Below, in pieces: positions 48,954 through 56,720 of a DNA stretch of 64,000 nt. How positions within the stretch are numbered: position 1 is the stretch's first letter; each line of letters begins with the position of its first letter. The DNA comes from an uncultured Oscillibacter sp. (GTDB lineage Bacteria > Bacillota > Clostridia > Oscillospirales > Oscillospiraceae). The notes under the pieces were generated by a model. It did no database searches and was not told the DNA's origin. It saw only the letters and a program-made list of their open reading frames with translations. The DNA is taken from the NCBI RefSeq assembly GCF_947654275.1, contig NZ_CANTJS010000002.1, positions 62,001 to 126,000 on the forward strand, read 5' to 3'. The position numbers were made by a program, and so were the translations under genes.

Positions 48954-50293
48954 GCATGCTTCTGATCAAAGACGCTTCCTATGTCATCGTCTCAGCCGAT
49001 CAGGTGCTGCGGAACACGGACGTCCTGATCGACGGCAGCCGCATTTTTCAGGTTGGGCAGAATCTGCCGGAGGCGGGCTGTGAAACCGTCATTGACGCAC
49101 GGGGAAAGCTCCTCTCTCCCGGCTTTGTCAACGCCCATACCCATCTCTATCAGAACATGCTCAAGGGCATGGGAGACAGCCTGCGGCTGAAAGAATGGTG
49201 CGAACAGGTCACGTTCCCCTTTTCCAACGTCATCCACCGTTATGAACGCCAGTTGGGAGACGAGACCCTGGGCTATGCCTATGGGCTGTTGGGTGCGGTG
49301 GAGATGCTCCGCGGCGGCGTCACTGCCTTTATCAACATGGACAACAACATGACCACCCAGCTGGAGGCCTGGGAGGATGTGGGCATCCGGGGTGCGCTGG
49401 CCATTCAGTCCGTGAACAGATGGGTTCCCAAGGAGCTGATGATTCCCGACGGGAAGCGGCTGGAGAAGCTGGAGGAGACCATCTCGGCCTGGCATGGCCG
49501 GGGTCTTCAGGATGTGTATATCGCCCCCTCCACGCCCTTCACCTGCACGCCGGAGTTTATGAAAAAGCTTCAGGCCCTGGCCCGGAAATACGGGGTTAAA
49601 ATCCAGACCCATGTCTCCGAAACCGAGTGGGAGATCCAACAGTCCCTGGAGGAAACAGGTATGACGCCCCTGCGGTATCTGGAGTCCATCGGCTTCCTGG
49701 ACGATCCCATCATCGCCGTCCACTGTGTTCATTTAACGTCGGAGGAAATGGAGCTCTGCCGCCGCCGGAAGGTCACCGTTTGCTACAATCCCAAGTCCAA
49801 CGCCAAGCTGGGCAGCGGCATTGCCCCCATTGCGGAACTGCGGGAAATGGGCGTGGACCTGTGTATCGCCACCGACGGCGCCGCCTCCAACGACCTGCTG
49901 AATATCTTCGAGGACATGCGTCTGGGCGCTATGCTGCAAAAGCTGCGCTACAACGACCCCGCCCGCTTCGGTGAAAAAGAGGTCTTCCGTATGGTCACCG
50001 AAGGCGGCGCCAAGGCCATGGGGCTGGATGCCGGGCGCATTGAGGCCGGAAAGCTGGCGGACCTGATTCTGATTGACTGTGCCTCCGCCTTCATTGCCCC
50101 GGTCCACGATCCTATTTCCACGCTGGTCTATTGCGGAAAGTGCGCGGATACGGTCATCATCAATGGCCGCATCGTCATGGAGGGCGGCGTCATCCAGACA
50201 GTTCCCGAGGCCGAGAAGGTACGGGAGGCCGTCCGGCTGGGTGAGAAACGGTTTGCAGAGACAGCCGGCAGCCCGCTGGCCTCCGAATTCTGA
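48950..50293 (+). CDS. amidohydrolase of the SAH/MTA deaminase-chlorohydrolase family
   Basis: This 447-residue metal-dependent deaminase-type hydrolase has an almost complete metal/catalytic set: His63 and His65 (NAHTHLYQN), His221 and Glu224 (QTHVSE), His258 (VHCVHL) and Asp309 (IATDG). The family's PxSN-motif histidine (usually HxPxSN) reads YNPKSN, so Tyr279 replaces it. Relatives deaminate adenosine derivatives, guanine, pterins or triazines. In this island the likely job is removing an exocyclic amino group from a ring. The start is in an ATGA overlap with the BFD-like gene. Confidence 0.9.
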   Translation: MSMLLIKDASYVIVSADQVLRNTDVLIDGSRIFQVGQNLPEAGCETVIDARGKLLSPGFVNAHTHLYQNMLKGMGDSLRLKEWCEQVTFPFSNVIHRYERQLGDETLGYAYGLLGAVEMLRGGVTAFINMDNNMTTQLEAWEDVGIRGALAIQSVNRWVPKELMIPDGKRLEKLEETISAWHGRGLQDVYIAPSTPFTCTPEFMKKLQALARKYGVKIQTHVSETEWEIQQSLEETGMTPLRYLESIGFLDDPIIAVHCVHLTSEEMELCRRRKVTVCYNPKSNAKLGSGIAPIAELREMGVDLCIATDGAASNDLLNIFEDMRLGAMLQKLRYNDPARFGEKEVFRMVTEGGAKAMGLDAGRIEAGKLADLILIDCASAFIAPVHDPISTLVYCGKCADTVIINGRIVMEGGVIQTVPEAEKVREAVRLGEKRFAETAGSPLASEF

Positions 50294-50305
50294 AAGGGGG
50301 AGCTT

Positions 50306-50743
50306 ATGCGAATAATATTCATCGACTGCCCCCAGGAGATTCCCTGCAACCCCTGCCAGTCCGCCTGTGCCGCCGGAGCAATCCAGGTGCCCAGCCTGAC
50401 GGAACGGCCAAGGATTCTGCCGGAAAAATGCGTCGCCTGCGGAAACTGCGTGGCTGCGTGTCCGGGGCAGGCCTGCTTTTTGATTGATGAGGAGTATTCT
50501 GAGACCGAAGCTACCATAGAATTCCCCTTTGAGTTTCTGCCCGTGCCGGAGCAGGGCGAGCTGCGGGAAGCCAGGGACAACGAGGGACAGACGGTCTGCC
50601 TGGGCCGGGTGGTGGAGGTCCTGCCCCGAAATCGCTGGCATGGGACCATGGTGGTCCGGCTGGCAGTGCCGAAAGAGCTGGTCCGGCAGGTCCGGGGCAT
50701 GGCCCGGACGGCTGCGGAGGCGCAAGAAGAAGGGGGGATGTGA
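50306..50743 (+). CDS. two-cluster ferredoxin-like protein
   Basis: This 145-residue protein has eight or more cysteines in two groups: CPQEIPCNPCQSAC at the N-terminus and CVACGNCVAACPGQAC around residues 52-67. This fits two [4Fe-4S] clusters, the first with atypical spacing. The C-terminal half lacks cysteines and reads as a small beta-rich domain. It is encoded directly after the deaminase and near the flavin dehydrogenase, so it may be the electron acceptor linking amine oxidation to the cell's ferredoxin or quinone pool. Confidence 0.82.
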   Translation: MRIIFIDCPQEIPCNPCQSACAAGAIQVPSLTERPRILPEKCVACGNCVAACPGQACFLIDEEYSETEATIEFPFEFLPVPEQGELREARDNEGQTVCLGRVVEVLPRNRWHGTMVVRLAVPKELVRQVRGMARTAAEAQEEGGM

Positions 50744-50744
50744 T

Positions 50745-52262
50745 ATGCCGCAGGAAATTCTGAGGTTTGAGCAGGTCAGTAAGTTCTTTCCCGGCGTTGT
50801 GGCCAACGACAAGGTGGACCTGACCATTTACAAGGGCGAGATTCACAGTCTGCTGGGGGAAAACGGAGCAGGAAAGTCCACGCTGATGAACATTCTCTAC
50901 GGCTTGTATAAAGCCGACGGCGGCCAGATTTATTATGAGGGCCGTCCGGTCTCCATCCTCTCCCCTAACGACGCGCTGAAGCATGGCATCGGCATGATTC
51001 ATCAGCACTTCATGCTCATTCCCAATTTCACCGTATGGGAAAACGTCACCCTGGGCCAGAAAATGGAGGGCTCCCCTGTCCTGCCGGTGACCCAGCTGAA
51101 GCAGAAAGTGCAGGAAATCGCCGGACAACTTCACATGAATATCGACGTCAACCAGCTGGTGGGCGAACTATCCGTAGGCGTGCAGCAAAAGGTTGAAATT
51201 TTGAAAGCCATTTACCGGGGCGCCCGGCTGTTGATTCTGGACGAGCCCACCTCGGTGCTGACGCCCCAGGAGAGCGAGGAGCTCTTCGTCACCCTGGACC
51301 GTCTGAAAGGAGACGGGTGCACCATCATCTTCATCTCCCACAAGCTCAACGAGGTCATGTCCATCAGCGACCGGGTCTCCGTTCTGCGGGACGGCCACCT
51401 CATCGAGACTAGGGACAAGGAAGGCTGCACCCCCGCCATGATGACGGCATTGATGGTGGGCCGGGACGTGAACCTGGCTATTGAGAAAAAGCCCTGCATC
51501 CCCGGGGAGGTGGCCCTAGAGGTCCGGGATCTCTGCGCCGCGGGAGAAACCCACGCCAGCACCCTGAAGCACATCAGCTTTCAGGTCCGGGCCGGCGAGA
51601 TTGTGGGTATCGCCGGTGTGGACGGCAACGGTCAGGGGGCGCTGTCCAACGCCATCGCCGGCATCCAGAAGCCGGAGAGCGGCACGGTGCTGTTTCGGGG
51701 AGAGGACGTCACTGCCGAGAATGTCCGCCGCCGGAACGAGCGGAAATTTTCCTATATCCCGGCGGACCGCCGGGGCGAGGGCCTGACTCTGGACTTCAAG
51801 CTCTTTGAGAACATAGCCCTGACTCAGTATTATAAGGAGCCCTGTTCCAAAAAGGGACTGCTGAACTTCAGGGGCATGCGGGAGCGCGCCGCCGCCTATA
51901 TGAAGGACTTTAACGTTAAGGCACCAAACACGGAGGCAGAGGCCCGGAACCTCTCCGGCGGCAATCAGCAGAAGCTGGTGCTGGCCCGGGAGATTCTGAA
52001 GCGGCCGGACATCCTGCTGGTGGTCCAGCCCACCTGGGGGCTGGATATTGGGGCATGTGAATTCGTTTATCAGAAGATTGTAGAGGAGCGGGACCGGGGC
52101 GCAGCCGTGCTGCTGATTTCCACGGACCTGGAGGAGGTGCGGAATCTTTCAGACCGGCTTCTTGTTCTCTTTGAGGGGCAGATCATGGGGGAGGTGGACC
52201 CCGCCGTGGCAAGGGTAGAGGACATCGGCCAGCTGATGGCCGGTTCCCAAATACAACAATAA
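50745..52262 (+). CDS. BMP-type ABC importer ATPase (tandem domains, YufO-like)
   Basis: This 505-residue protein carries two ATPase domains, as in ribose/purine-nucleoside importers. The first has Walker A LGENGAGKSTLMNILYG, signature LSVGVQQKVEILKA and Walker B LLILDEPTSVL. The second has GVDGNGQGALSNAI in place of a canonical Walker A, and LSGGNQQKLVLAREI with LLVVQPTWGLDIGA. Closest in layout are the nucleoside importers YufO/NupA. GGGGGG precedes the ATG, and the upstream stop is one base away. It powers uptake of the island's substrate together with the binding protein and two permeases encoded next. Confidence 0.93.
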   Translation: MPQEILRFEQVSKFFPGVVANDKVDLTIYKGEIHSLLGENGAGKSTLMNILYGLYKADGGQIYYEGRPVSILSPNDALKHGIGMIHQHFMLIPNFTVWENVTLGQKMEGSPVLPVTQLKQKVQEIAGQLHMNIDVNQLVGELSVGVQQKVEILKAIYRGARLLILDEPTSVLTPQESEELFVTLDRLKGDGCTIIFISHKLNEVMSISDRVSVLRDGHLIETRDKEGCTPAMMTALMVGRDVNLAIEKKPCIPGEVALEVRDLCAAGETHASTLKHISFQVRAGEIVGIAGVDGNGQGALSNAIAGIQKPESGTVLFRGEDVTAENVRRRNERKFSYIPADRRGEGLTLDFKLFENIALTQYYKEPCSKKGLLNFRGMRERAAAYMKDFNVKAPNTEAEARNLSGGNQQKLVLAREILKRPDILLVVQPTWGLDIGACEFVYQKIVEERDRGAAVLLISTDLEEVRNLSDRLLVLFEGQIMGEVDPAVARVEDIGQLMAGSQIQQ

Positions 52263-52280
52263 GTGAAGGAGTTGGATCGT

Positions 52281-53324
52281 ATGAAAAAGAAGTCGTTTTT
52301 TGCTGTGACCATGTCCATCACTCTGCTGCTCACGCTGCTGGCGGGATGCAGCGACCCCGGCGCCGGCAGCGGTGGCGGCCCCTCCGGCGGCGACAGCGCC
52401 GGGCAGACCGGCGGCGAGGCCTCCAGGCTGAAGGTGGCCTGGATCTGCGACGGCGTTCTGACCGACGGTGGCTGGAACACAAACGGTTACGAGGGCATGC
52501 AGAAGCTGGCTGAAGAGTACGATCTGGAAGTCAGCTATCAGGAGAACGTGCCCCAGACCGACGTGGGCGACGTGTTGCGGAACTACGCCAGCGAGGGCTA
52601 TGATATGGTCCTCTCCAATGAACAGTATCACTGTGAGCCCATGGTAGAAGTGGCTGCGGACTTTCCCAACGTAACCTTCGGTTGCGTCAACGCCTATGTG
52701 TCCGCCGAAAATATGATTGCCTTCAGCGGCACCCTTTGGCAGCACAACTACCTGGCCGGCGTCATGAGCGGCATGGTGACCAAGTCTAACAAGCTGGGCC
52801 TGATCACCTTCTCAACCGACTCCGACTCCGCACTGACCTACCTGAGCAGTTTCAGGGCCGGCGCCCAGTCCGTAAATCCGGATATTGAGGTTGTCCATGT
52901 GGCCACCGGCAGCTTCAGCGACCTGGCTGCCGGCAAGGAAATGGCCACCAGTCTGATTGACCAGGGCTGCGATGTGGTCTACTGCAATTCCGGCGACTGC
53001 AACGCCACCGTAATGGAGCTTTGCATTGAGCGGGGGGTCTACACCATCAGTGCCATTGTGGACCGGAACGGCATGTCCGACGAATATGTTCTCGGAAGCA
53101 CCGTCAACTTGCCCAGCACCCAGCTCCGCATGATGGTGGAGGGCAAGCTGAGCGGAACCCACACCGGCAATGTCACCCCCATTGTCGGCGGAATCGAGGA
53201 TGGAATTGAGGCCTTCCTGGTGAATGAAAGCCTGCAAGACAAGCTGGACGCATCCGTCTTTGAGGCAATCGACGAGGCCACTGCCGAAATCATAGCTGGC
53301 AATGTCACCGTGGAGCTTCCCTGA
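52281..53324 (+). CDS. BMP-family substrate-binding lipoprotein
   Basis: This 347-residue lipoprotein has its lipobox cysteine at Cys23 (LLAGC) and a Gly/Ser linker. The mature Bmp/PnrA-type domain begins LKVAWICDGVLTDGGWNTNGYEG. BMP proteins bind purine nucleosides, riboflavin or related nitrogen heterocycles, usually stacking the ring between aromatic residues. Many Trp/Tyr/Phe residues are present. AAGGAG is nine bases before the ATG at 52281. A perfect hairpin follows the gene. This is the best clue that the operon's substrate is an N-heterocycle. Confidence 0.92.
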   Translation: MKKKSFFAVTMSITLLLTLLAGCSDPGAGSGGGPSGGDSAGQTGGEASRLKVAWICDGVLTDGGWNTNGYEGMQKLAEEYDLEVSYQENVPQTDVGDVLRNYASEGYDMVLSNEQYHCEPMVEVAADFPNVTFGCVNAYVSAENMIAFSGTLWQHNYLAGVMSGMVTKSNKLGLITFSTDSDSALTYLSSFRAGAQSVNPDIEVVHVATGSFSDLAAGKEMATSLIDQGCDVVYCNSGDCNATVMELCIERGVYTISAIVDRNGMSDEYVLGSTVNLPSTQLRMMVEGKLSGTHTGNVTPIVGGIEDGIEAFLVNESLQDKLDASVFEAIDEATAEIIAGNVTVELP

Positions 53325-53380
53325 CCCCTGAGCGGCACAGGAGAGGAAACATCCGCCTCTTCGGAGATAAAAGCTGGATA

Positions 53381-53409
53381 CGCGCTGGGAGAAATTCTCT
53401 CCCAGCGCG
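53381..53409 (+). other. intercistronic hairpin after the BMP lipoprotein gene
   Basis: A perfect 12-bp stem CGCGCTGGGAGA/TCTCCCAGCGCG with a five-base loop and no T run lies in the 107-bp gap before the permeases. It probably stabilises the binding-protein message or tunes downstream expression. Confidence 0.55.
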
Positions 53410-53431
53410 GGACAGAGTTGGAGGTCTGCCC

Positions 53432-54508
53432 ATGCACAACCAGAAATTAAAGGCGTTCCTGCGGAAACGGAGTTTTCTGATCACGGGCGGGATGGCGCTG
53501 ATCGCCATTTTGCTGGCTATGCTGGTCGGCGGCGTGCTGATCATGCTGATTGGGATTGATCCGATTCTGGCATACCGGTATTTTTTCTATGGCGCTTTCG
53601 GCAACATCTACGGATTTGGTGAAACGATCAACAAATTCACGCCGCTGCTCTGCTGTGCGCTGGGCTTTTCCATTGCGCAGAAATCCGGATTTTTCAACCT
53701 GGGCGGCGAGGGCCAGTTTTATGCTGGCGCTCTGTGCGCTGCTCTGGCGGCAGCCAACATGGGCAGCGCCTCCCCCATCGTGGGAATCGCCCTGCCGGTT
53801 CTGGCGGGCATCGTGGGCGGCGCGGTGCTGAGCAGCATCGCCGGCGCGCTGAAAATTCTCTTCAATGCCAACGAGCTGCTGAGCACCATGATGCTCAACT
53901 ATATCATGCAGTATCTCATCGCGCTGCTGGTCAGCGGGGCTCTGAAGAACCCTAACAGTTCCATGGAGCAAACCGTCCCCATTCCGGACCCGGTCCGGCT
54001 CCCCGCCCTGATGGAGGGCTCCCGTCTTCACGCCGGTTTTTTCATTGCCCTGGCAGCGCTGCTACTGGTGTGGTTTCTGCACCAGCGAACCGTACTGGGC
54101 TTCGAGATGCGCCTGTCCGGCATGAATCCCAAATCCGCCCGATACGCAGGCGTCAACGAGCGGCGCTCCCTCATCATTGTCATCCTGGTATCCGGAGCCC
54201 TGGCGGGCCTAGGCGGTGCACTGGAGCTCCAAGGCAACCAGTATAAGCTGATGAGCGGCTTTTCCAACAATTTCGGCTTTGACGGCATCGGCATCGCGGT
54301 GATGGGCCAGTACACGCCCGCGGGCATTTTCCTCTCCACTCTGCTCTTCGCCGCGCTCCGGGTAGGCACCGGCAGCATGCAGCGGGGCGTAGGTGTGCCG
54401 ACACCGATCCTGTATATCCTACAGGGCGTCATCATCATCTCAGTCATCGTCAGCAACTACTTTGTCCGCCGCATCAAGGATTCCTTGGTAGAAGGGAGGG
54501 ACGCGTAA
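53432..54508 (+). CDS. ABC importer permease, BMP/nucleoside type (first)
   Basis: This 358-residue integral membrane protein has about eight to ten hydrophobic segments. It shows the branched-chain/ribose-type permease pattern GFSIAQKSGFFNLGGEGQFYAGALCA and, later, GMNPKSARYAGVNERRSLIIVILVSGALAGLGGALE, the ATPase-coupling region. It matches YufP-like subunits of nucleoside importers. Its stop codon overlaps the ATG of the second permease (TAATG). Confidence 0.92.
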   Translation: MHNQKLKAFLRKRSFLITGGMALIAILLAMLVGGVLIMLIGIDPILAYRYFFYGAFGNIYGFGETINKFTPLLCCALGFSIAQKSGFFNLGGEGQFYAGALCAALAAANMGSASPIVGIALPVLAGIVGGAVLSSIAGALKILFNANELLSTMMLNYIMQYLIALLVSGALKNPNSSMEQTVPIPDPVRLPALMEGSRLHAGFFIALAALLLVWFLHQRTVLGFEMRLSGMNPKSARYAGVNERRSLIIVILVSGALAGLGGALELQGNQYKLMSGFSNNFGFDGIGIAVMGQYTPAGIFLSTLLFAALRVGTGSMQRGVGVPTPILYILQGVIIISVIVSNYFVRRIKDSLVEGRDA

Positions 54509-55443
54509 TGCCAGTATCTCTGCTGGACACGACTCTGGGCATGGCGGTCCGGATGTCTACGCCGTACCTGTTCGCCGCGCTGGGGGGACTTCTGGCCCAG
54601 CGCAGCGGCGTCTATAACTTCGCCCTGGAGGGCATGATGCTGGGCGGGGCCTACTTCGGGTATTTCTTCACCCTGCTGACCGGGAATCTCCTTCTGGGCA
54701 TCCTGGGGGCCGTCATTTTCGGCCTGCTCTCCGGCTGGCTTCTGGCCTTCATTTCCATCCGCTTCGGCGTCAGTCAGATGGTGGTGGGGCTGGGCATGAA
54801 CACCCTATTCATGGGTCTTACCAGCTTCTGTTCCCGGCTTCTGAGCAACTCTCGGGACGGCAGCGCCCTGAACCTAGACCGTCTAATTGGCAATATCATC
54901 AGCGGCCCCGCGGCAGAAATTCCAGTCATTGGAAGCGTGTTGTGCAGTCAGAACCTGATGACCTATCTCATCATTGCTCTGTTTGTGTTCTATGCCTGGT
55001 TTACCAGACGGACGGAGTACGGCCTGGCCCTGCGGGCCGTGGGCGAGAACCCCGCTGCCTCCCAGACCGCCGGCATCAATGTCTTCCGTTACCGCTATCT
55101 GTCGGTCATCATCTCCGGAGCACTGGCCGCTCTGGGCGGAGCCTACCTGACACTGACTCAGGTCAGCCGTTTTTCTGAAAACATGACCAATGGCCGGGGC
55201 TGGATTGCCATTGCCGCCATCTGTCTGGGCCGCTGGTCTCCTGCGGGCACCTTTTTCAGCTGTCTGCTGTTCGGCCTGGCCTCCGCCGCGTCCAATCAAA
55301 TTCAGGTGCTGAATATTGGCATCCCCTATCAGTTCGCCTTAATGGTTCCTTACATTCTGGCCATTCTGGCCTTGGTCAGCATTCAAGGAAAGTCCTCCCA
55401 CGGGCCGGCCGCCCTTGGCAAGCCATATATGAAAAACCGCTGA
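54508..55443 (+). CDS. ABC importer permease, BMP/nucleoside type (second)
   Basis: This 311-residue permease has about eight to nine membrane segments. YufQ-like motifs are LAQRSGVYNFALEGMMLGGAYFGYF near the N-terminus and LRAVGENPAASQTAGINVFRYRYLSVIISGALAALGGAYL in the second half. It forms a heterodimeric channel with the first permease. It is translationally coupled at both the DNA and ribosome level (TAATG overlap) and followed 15 bp later by a flavin reductase gene. Confidence 0.92.
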   Translation: MPVSLLDTTLGMAVRMSTPYLFAALGGLLAQRSGVYNFALEGMMLGGAYFGYFFTLLTGNLLLGILGAVIFGLLSGWLLAFISIRFGVSQMVVGLGMNTLFMGLTSFCSRLLSNSRDGSALNLDRLIGNIISGPAAEIPVIGSVLCSQNLMTYLIIALFVFYAWFTRRTEYGLALRAVGENPAASQTAGINVFRYRYLSVIISGALAALGGAYLTLTQVSRFSENMTNGRGWIAIAAICLGRWSPAGTFFSCLLFGLASAASNQIQVLNIGIPYQFALMVPYILAILALVSIQGKSSHGPAALGKPYMKNR

Positions 55444-55458
55444 GAGAGGAGTACTCAA

Positions 55459-56088
55459 ATGTCAGTTAAAATCCTGGGTATCTGCGGAAGCTACCGGCGG
55501 GCGTCCACCCATGCCGTTTTACAGGCGGCTTTGGAGGAAGCGGCCCTGCAGGAGGGGGTGGAAATCCGCCTCATAGAGCTGCGGGGAATGGATATCCACG
55601 CCTGTGTGGGCTGCAACCGCTGCATACGGGAGAAGGTCAACGCCTGTCTCTCCTTCGACAGTAAGGATGATATGCGGAAGCTGTTTGACGCTTTCCTGGA
55701 GTCAGACGCCTATATCATCGCAACGCCCGTTTACGGCATGGGCATCACGCCCATCCTGTCCGCCGCCTTTTCCCGGTTCCGGCCCAACTTCCTTCTGTCC
55801 CGTGAAAATCCGGACATGAACCTCTATAAGGTAGGCGGAGCCATTGCCGTGGGCGGCGCCCGGAACGGCGGCGAAGAAAGCGCCGTCAGTTGTATCCACG
55901 GCTTCTATCACACCAAAGGCATCACCGTGGTCAACGGCGGACTGGGCGCGTACAGCGGCGGCTGCGTCTGGAGCCGGGACCAGGGGGCCGAGGGGGCTAT
56001 GGCGGACGAAATCGGCATCCGCCACGCCCGTGCTCTGGGCCGCCGGGTGGCCAAGGCCGCCATAGTTATGAAAAAGGGCTCCACATAA
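55459..56088 (+). CDS. NADPH-dependent FMN reductase / iron-sulfur flavoprotein
   Basis: This 209-residue flavodoxin-fold protein has the FMN phosphate loop ILGICGSYRRASTHAVL. A cysteine-containing segment, ACVGCNRCIREKVNAC, resembles the Cys motif of archaeal-type iron-sulfur flavoproteins. ATPVYGMGITP and GGARNGGEES are the remaining flavin contacts. It probably supplies electrons or reduced flavin to the island's redox enzymes. It is the last gene of the rightward operon, 93 bp before a strong terminator. GAGAGGAG precedes the ATG. Confidence 0.88.
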   Translation: MSVKILGICGSYRRASTHAVLQAALEEAALQEGVEIRLIELRGMDIHACVGCNRCIREKVNACLSFDSKDDMRKLFDAFLESDAYIIATPVYGMGITPILSAAFSRFRPNFLLSRENPDMNLYKVGGAIAVGGARNGGEESAVSCIHGFYHTKGITVVNGGLGAYSGGCVWSRDQGAEGAMADEIGIRHARALGRRVAKAAIVMKKGST

Positions 56089-56180
56089 CCGTCCTCTTGT
56101 GTCGGGGGCCTTCCCCACGGTACAGGCAAACGGATAGACCGCACCCTCCGGCTGAGCCGGAGCGAGACGAGAAACAGAGA

Positions 56181-56216
56181 AACGGCATGGTCAGAAGACC
56201 ATGCCGTTCTTTTTCC
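56181..56216 (+). terminator. terminator of the mch-led operon
   Basis: A perfect 12-bp stem AACGGCATGGTC/GACCATGCCGTT with an AGAA loop is followed by CTTTTTCC on the plus strand. It lies between the convergent operons and may serve both. Confidence 0.85.
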
Positions 56217-56254
56217 GGTTTCAGTGCCGCGCCCGCCACCGGGCTCCCTCTCAC

Positions 56255-56701
56255 TTAATCGGCATATCCGCCGTCCTGGCGCTCCAGGGGATTGATGCCG
56301 GTATAAGGCACGGCGTTTCCGTCGCTGAGCGCCCCTTTGCCGGTGCGGGTAATGGTGCAGCCGGTATATTCCACAATACCACCGATAGCCACAAAGGGCT
56401 TTTTGACGGTGACGGTCACCTTCTCCACCGCGTCGCTGGCGTCGAAAATCTCATCGGAAATCCGCTGTGCGATGCGCTGAACCATTTTGTGCTGCTCGGT
56501 GGTAACCACCTTCTTGGCAGCCGCATACAGGGTCAGGTAGCTGACGCCGGTGGAATAATCATCATCCTGACACTTGCCGGTTTCATCAGACTCGGCCGTG
56601 ATATCGACCACAAATTTCGCGCCGAATTTGTTTTCCTCCGGGAAATAGCCGTGGGTGCCCCAGAACTGCATGCCCTGGGCAATTGTAACGCAGTTTGTCA
56701 T
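56255..56701 (-). CDS. FolB-like T-fold protein (dihydroneopterin-aldolase family) with Glu-to-Gln anchor change
   Basis: This 148-residue protein aligns over residues 1-120 with dihydroneopterin aldolase: GMQFWGTHGYFPEENKFGAKFVVDI, SYLTLYAAAK, and KKP near residue 100. Against the S. aureus enzyme (from memory), Glu22, Tyr54 and Lys100 correspond to Glu23, Tyr55 and Lys100/101. Glu74, which anchors the 2-amino/N3 edge of the pterin, is Gln75 (MVQRIAQRI). T-fold urate oxidases use Gln to hold a 2-oxo ring. About 28 extra residues follow the fold. No folate-synthesis genes are near; it is the last gene of the xdh/dihydropyrimidinase operon. AAGGAGAG precedes the ATG. Confidence 0.83.
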   Translation of the reverse strand: MTNCVTIAQGMQFWGTHGYFPEENKFGAKFVVDITAESDETGKCQDDDYSTGVSYLTLYAAAKKVVTTEQHKMVQRIAQRISDEIFDASDAVEKVTVTVKKPFVAIGGIVEYTGCTITRTGKGALSDGNAVPYTGINPLERQDGGYAD

Positions 56702-56720
56702 AATCGCTTCTCTCCTTCCG

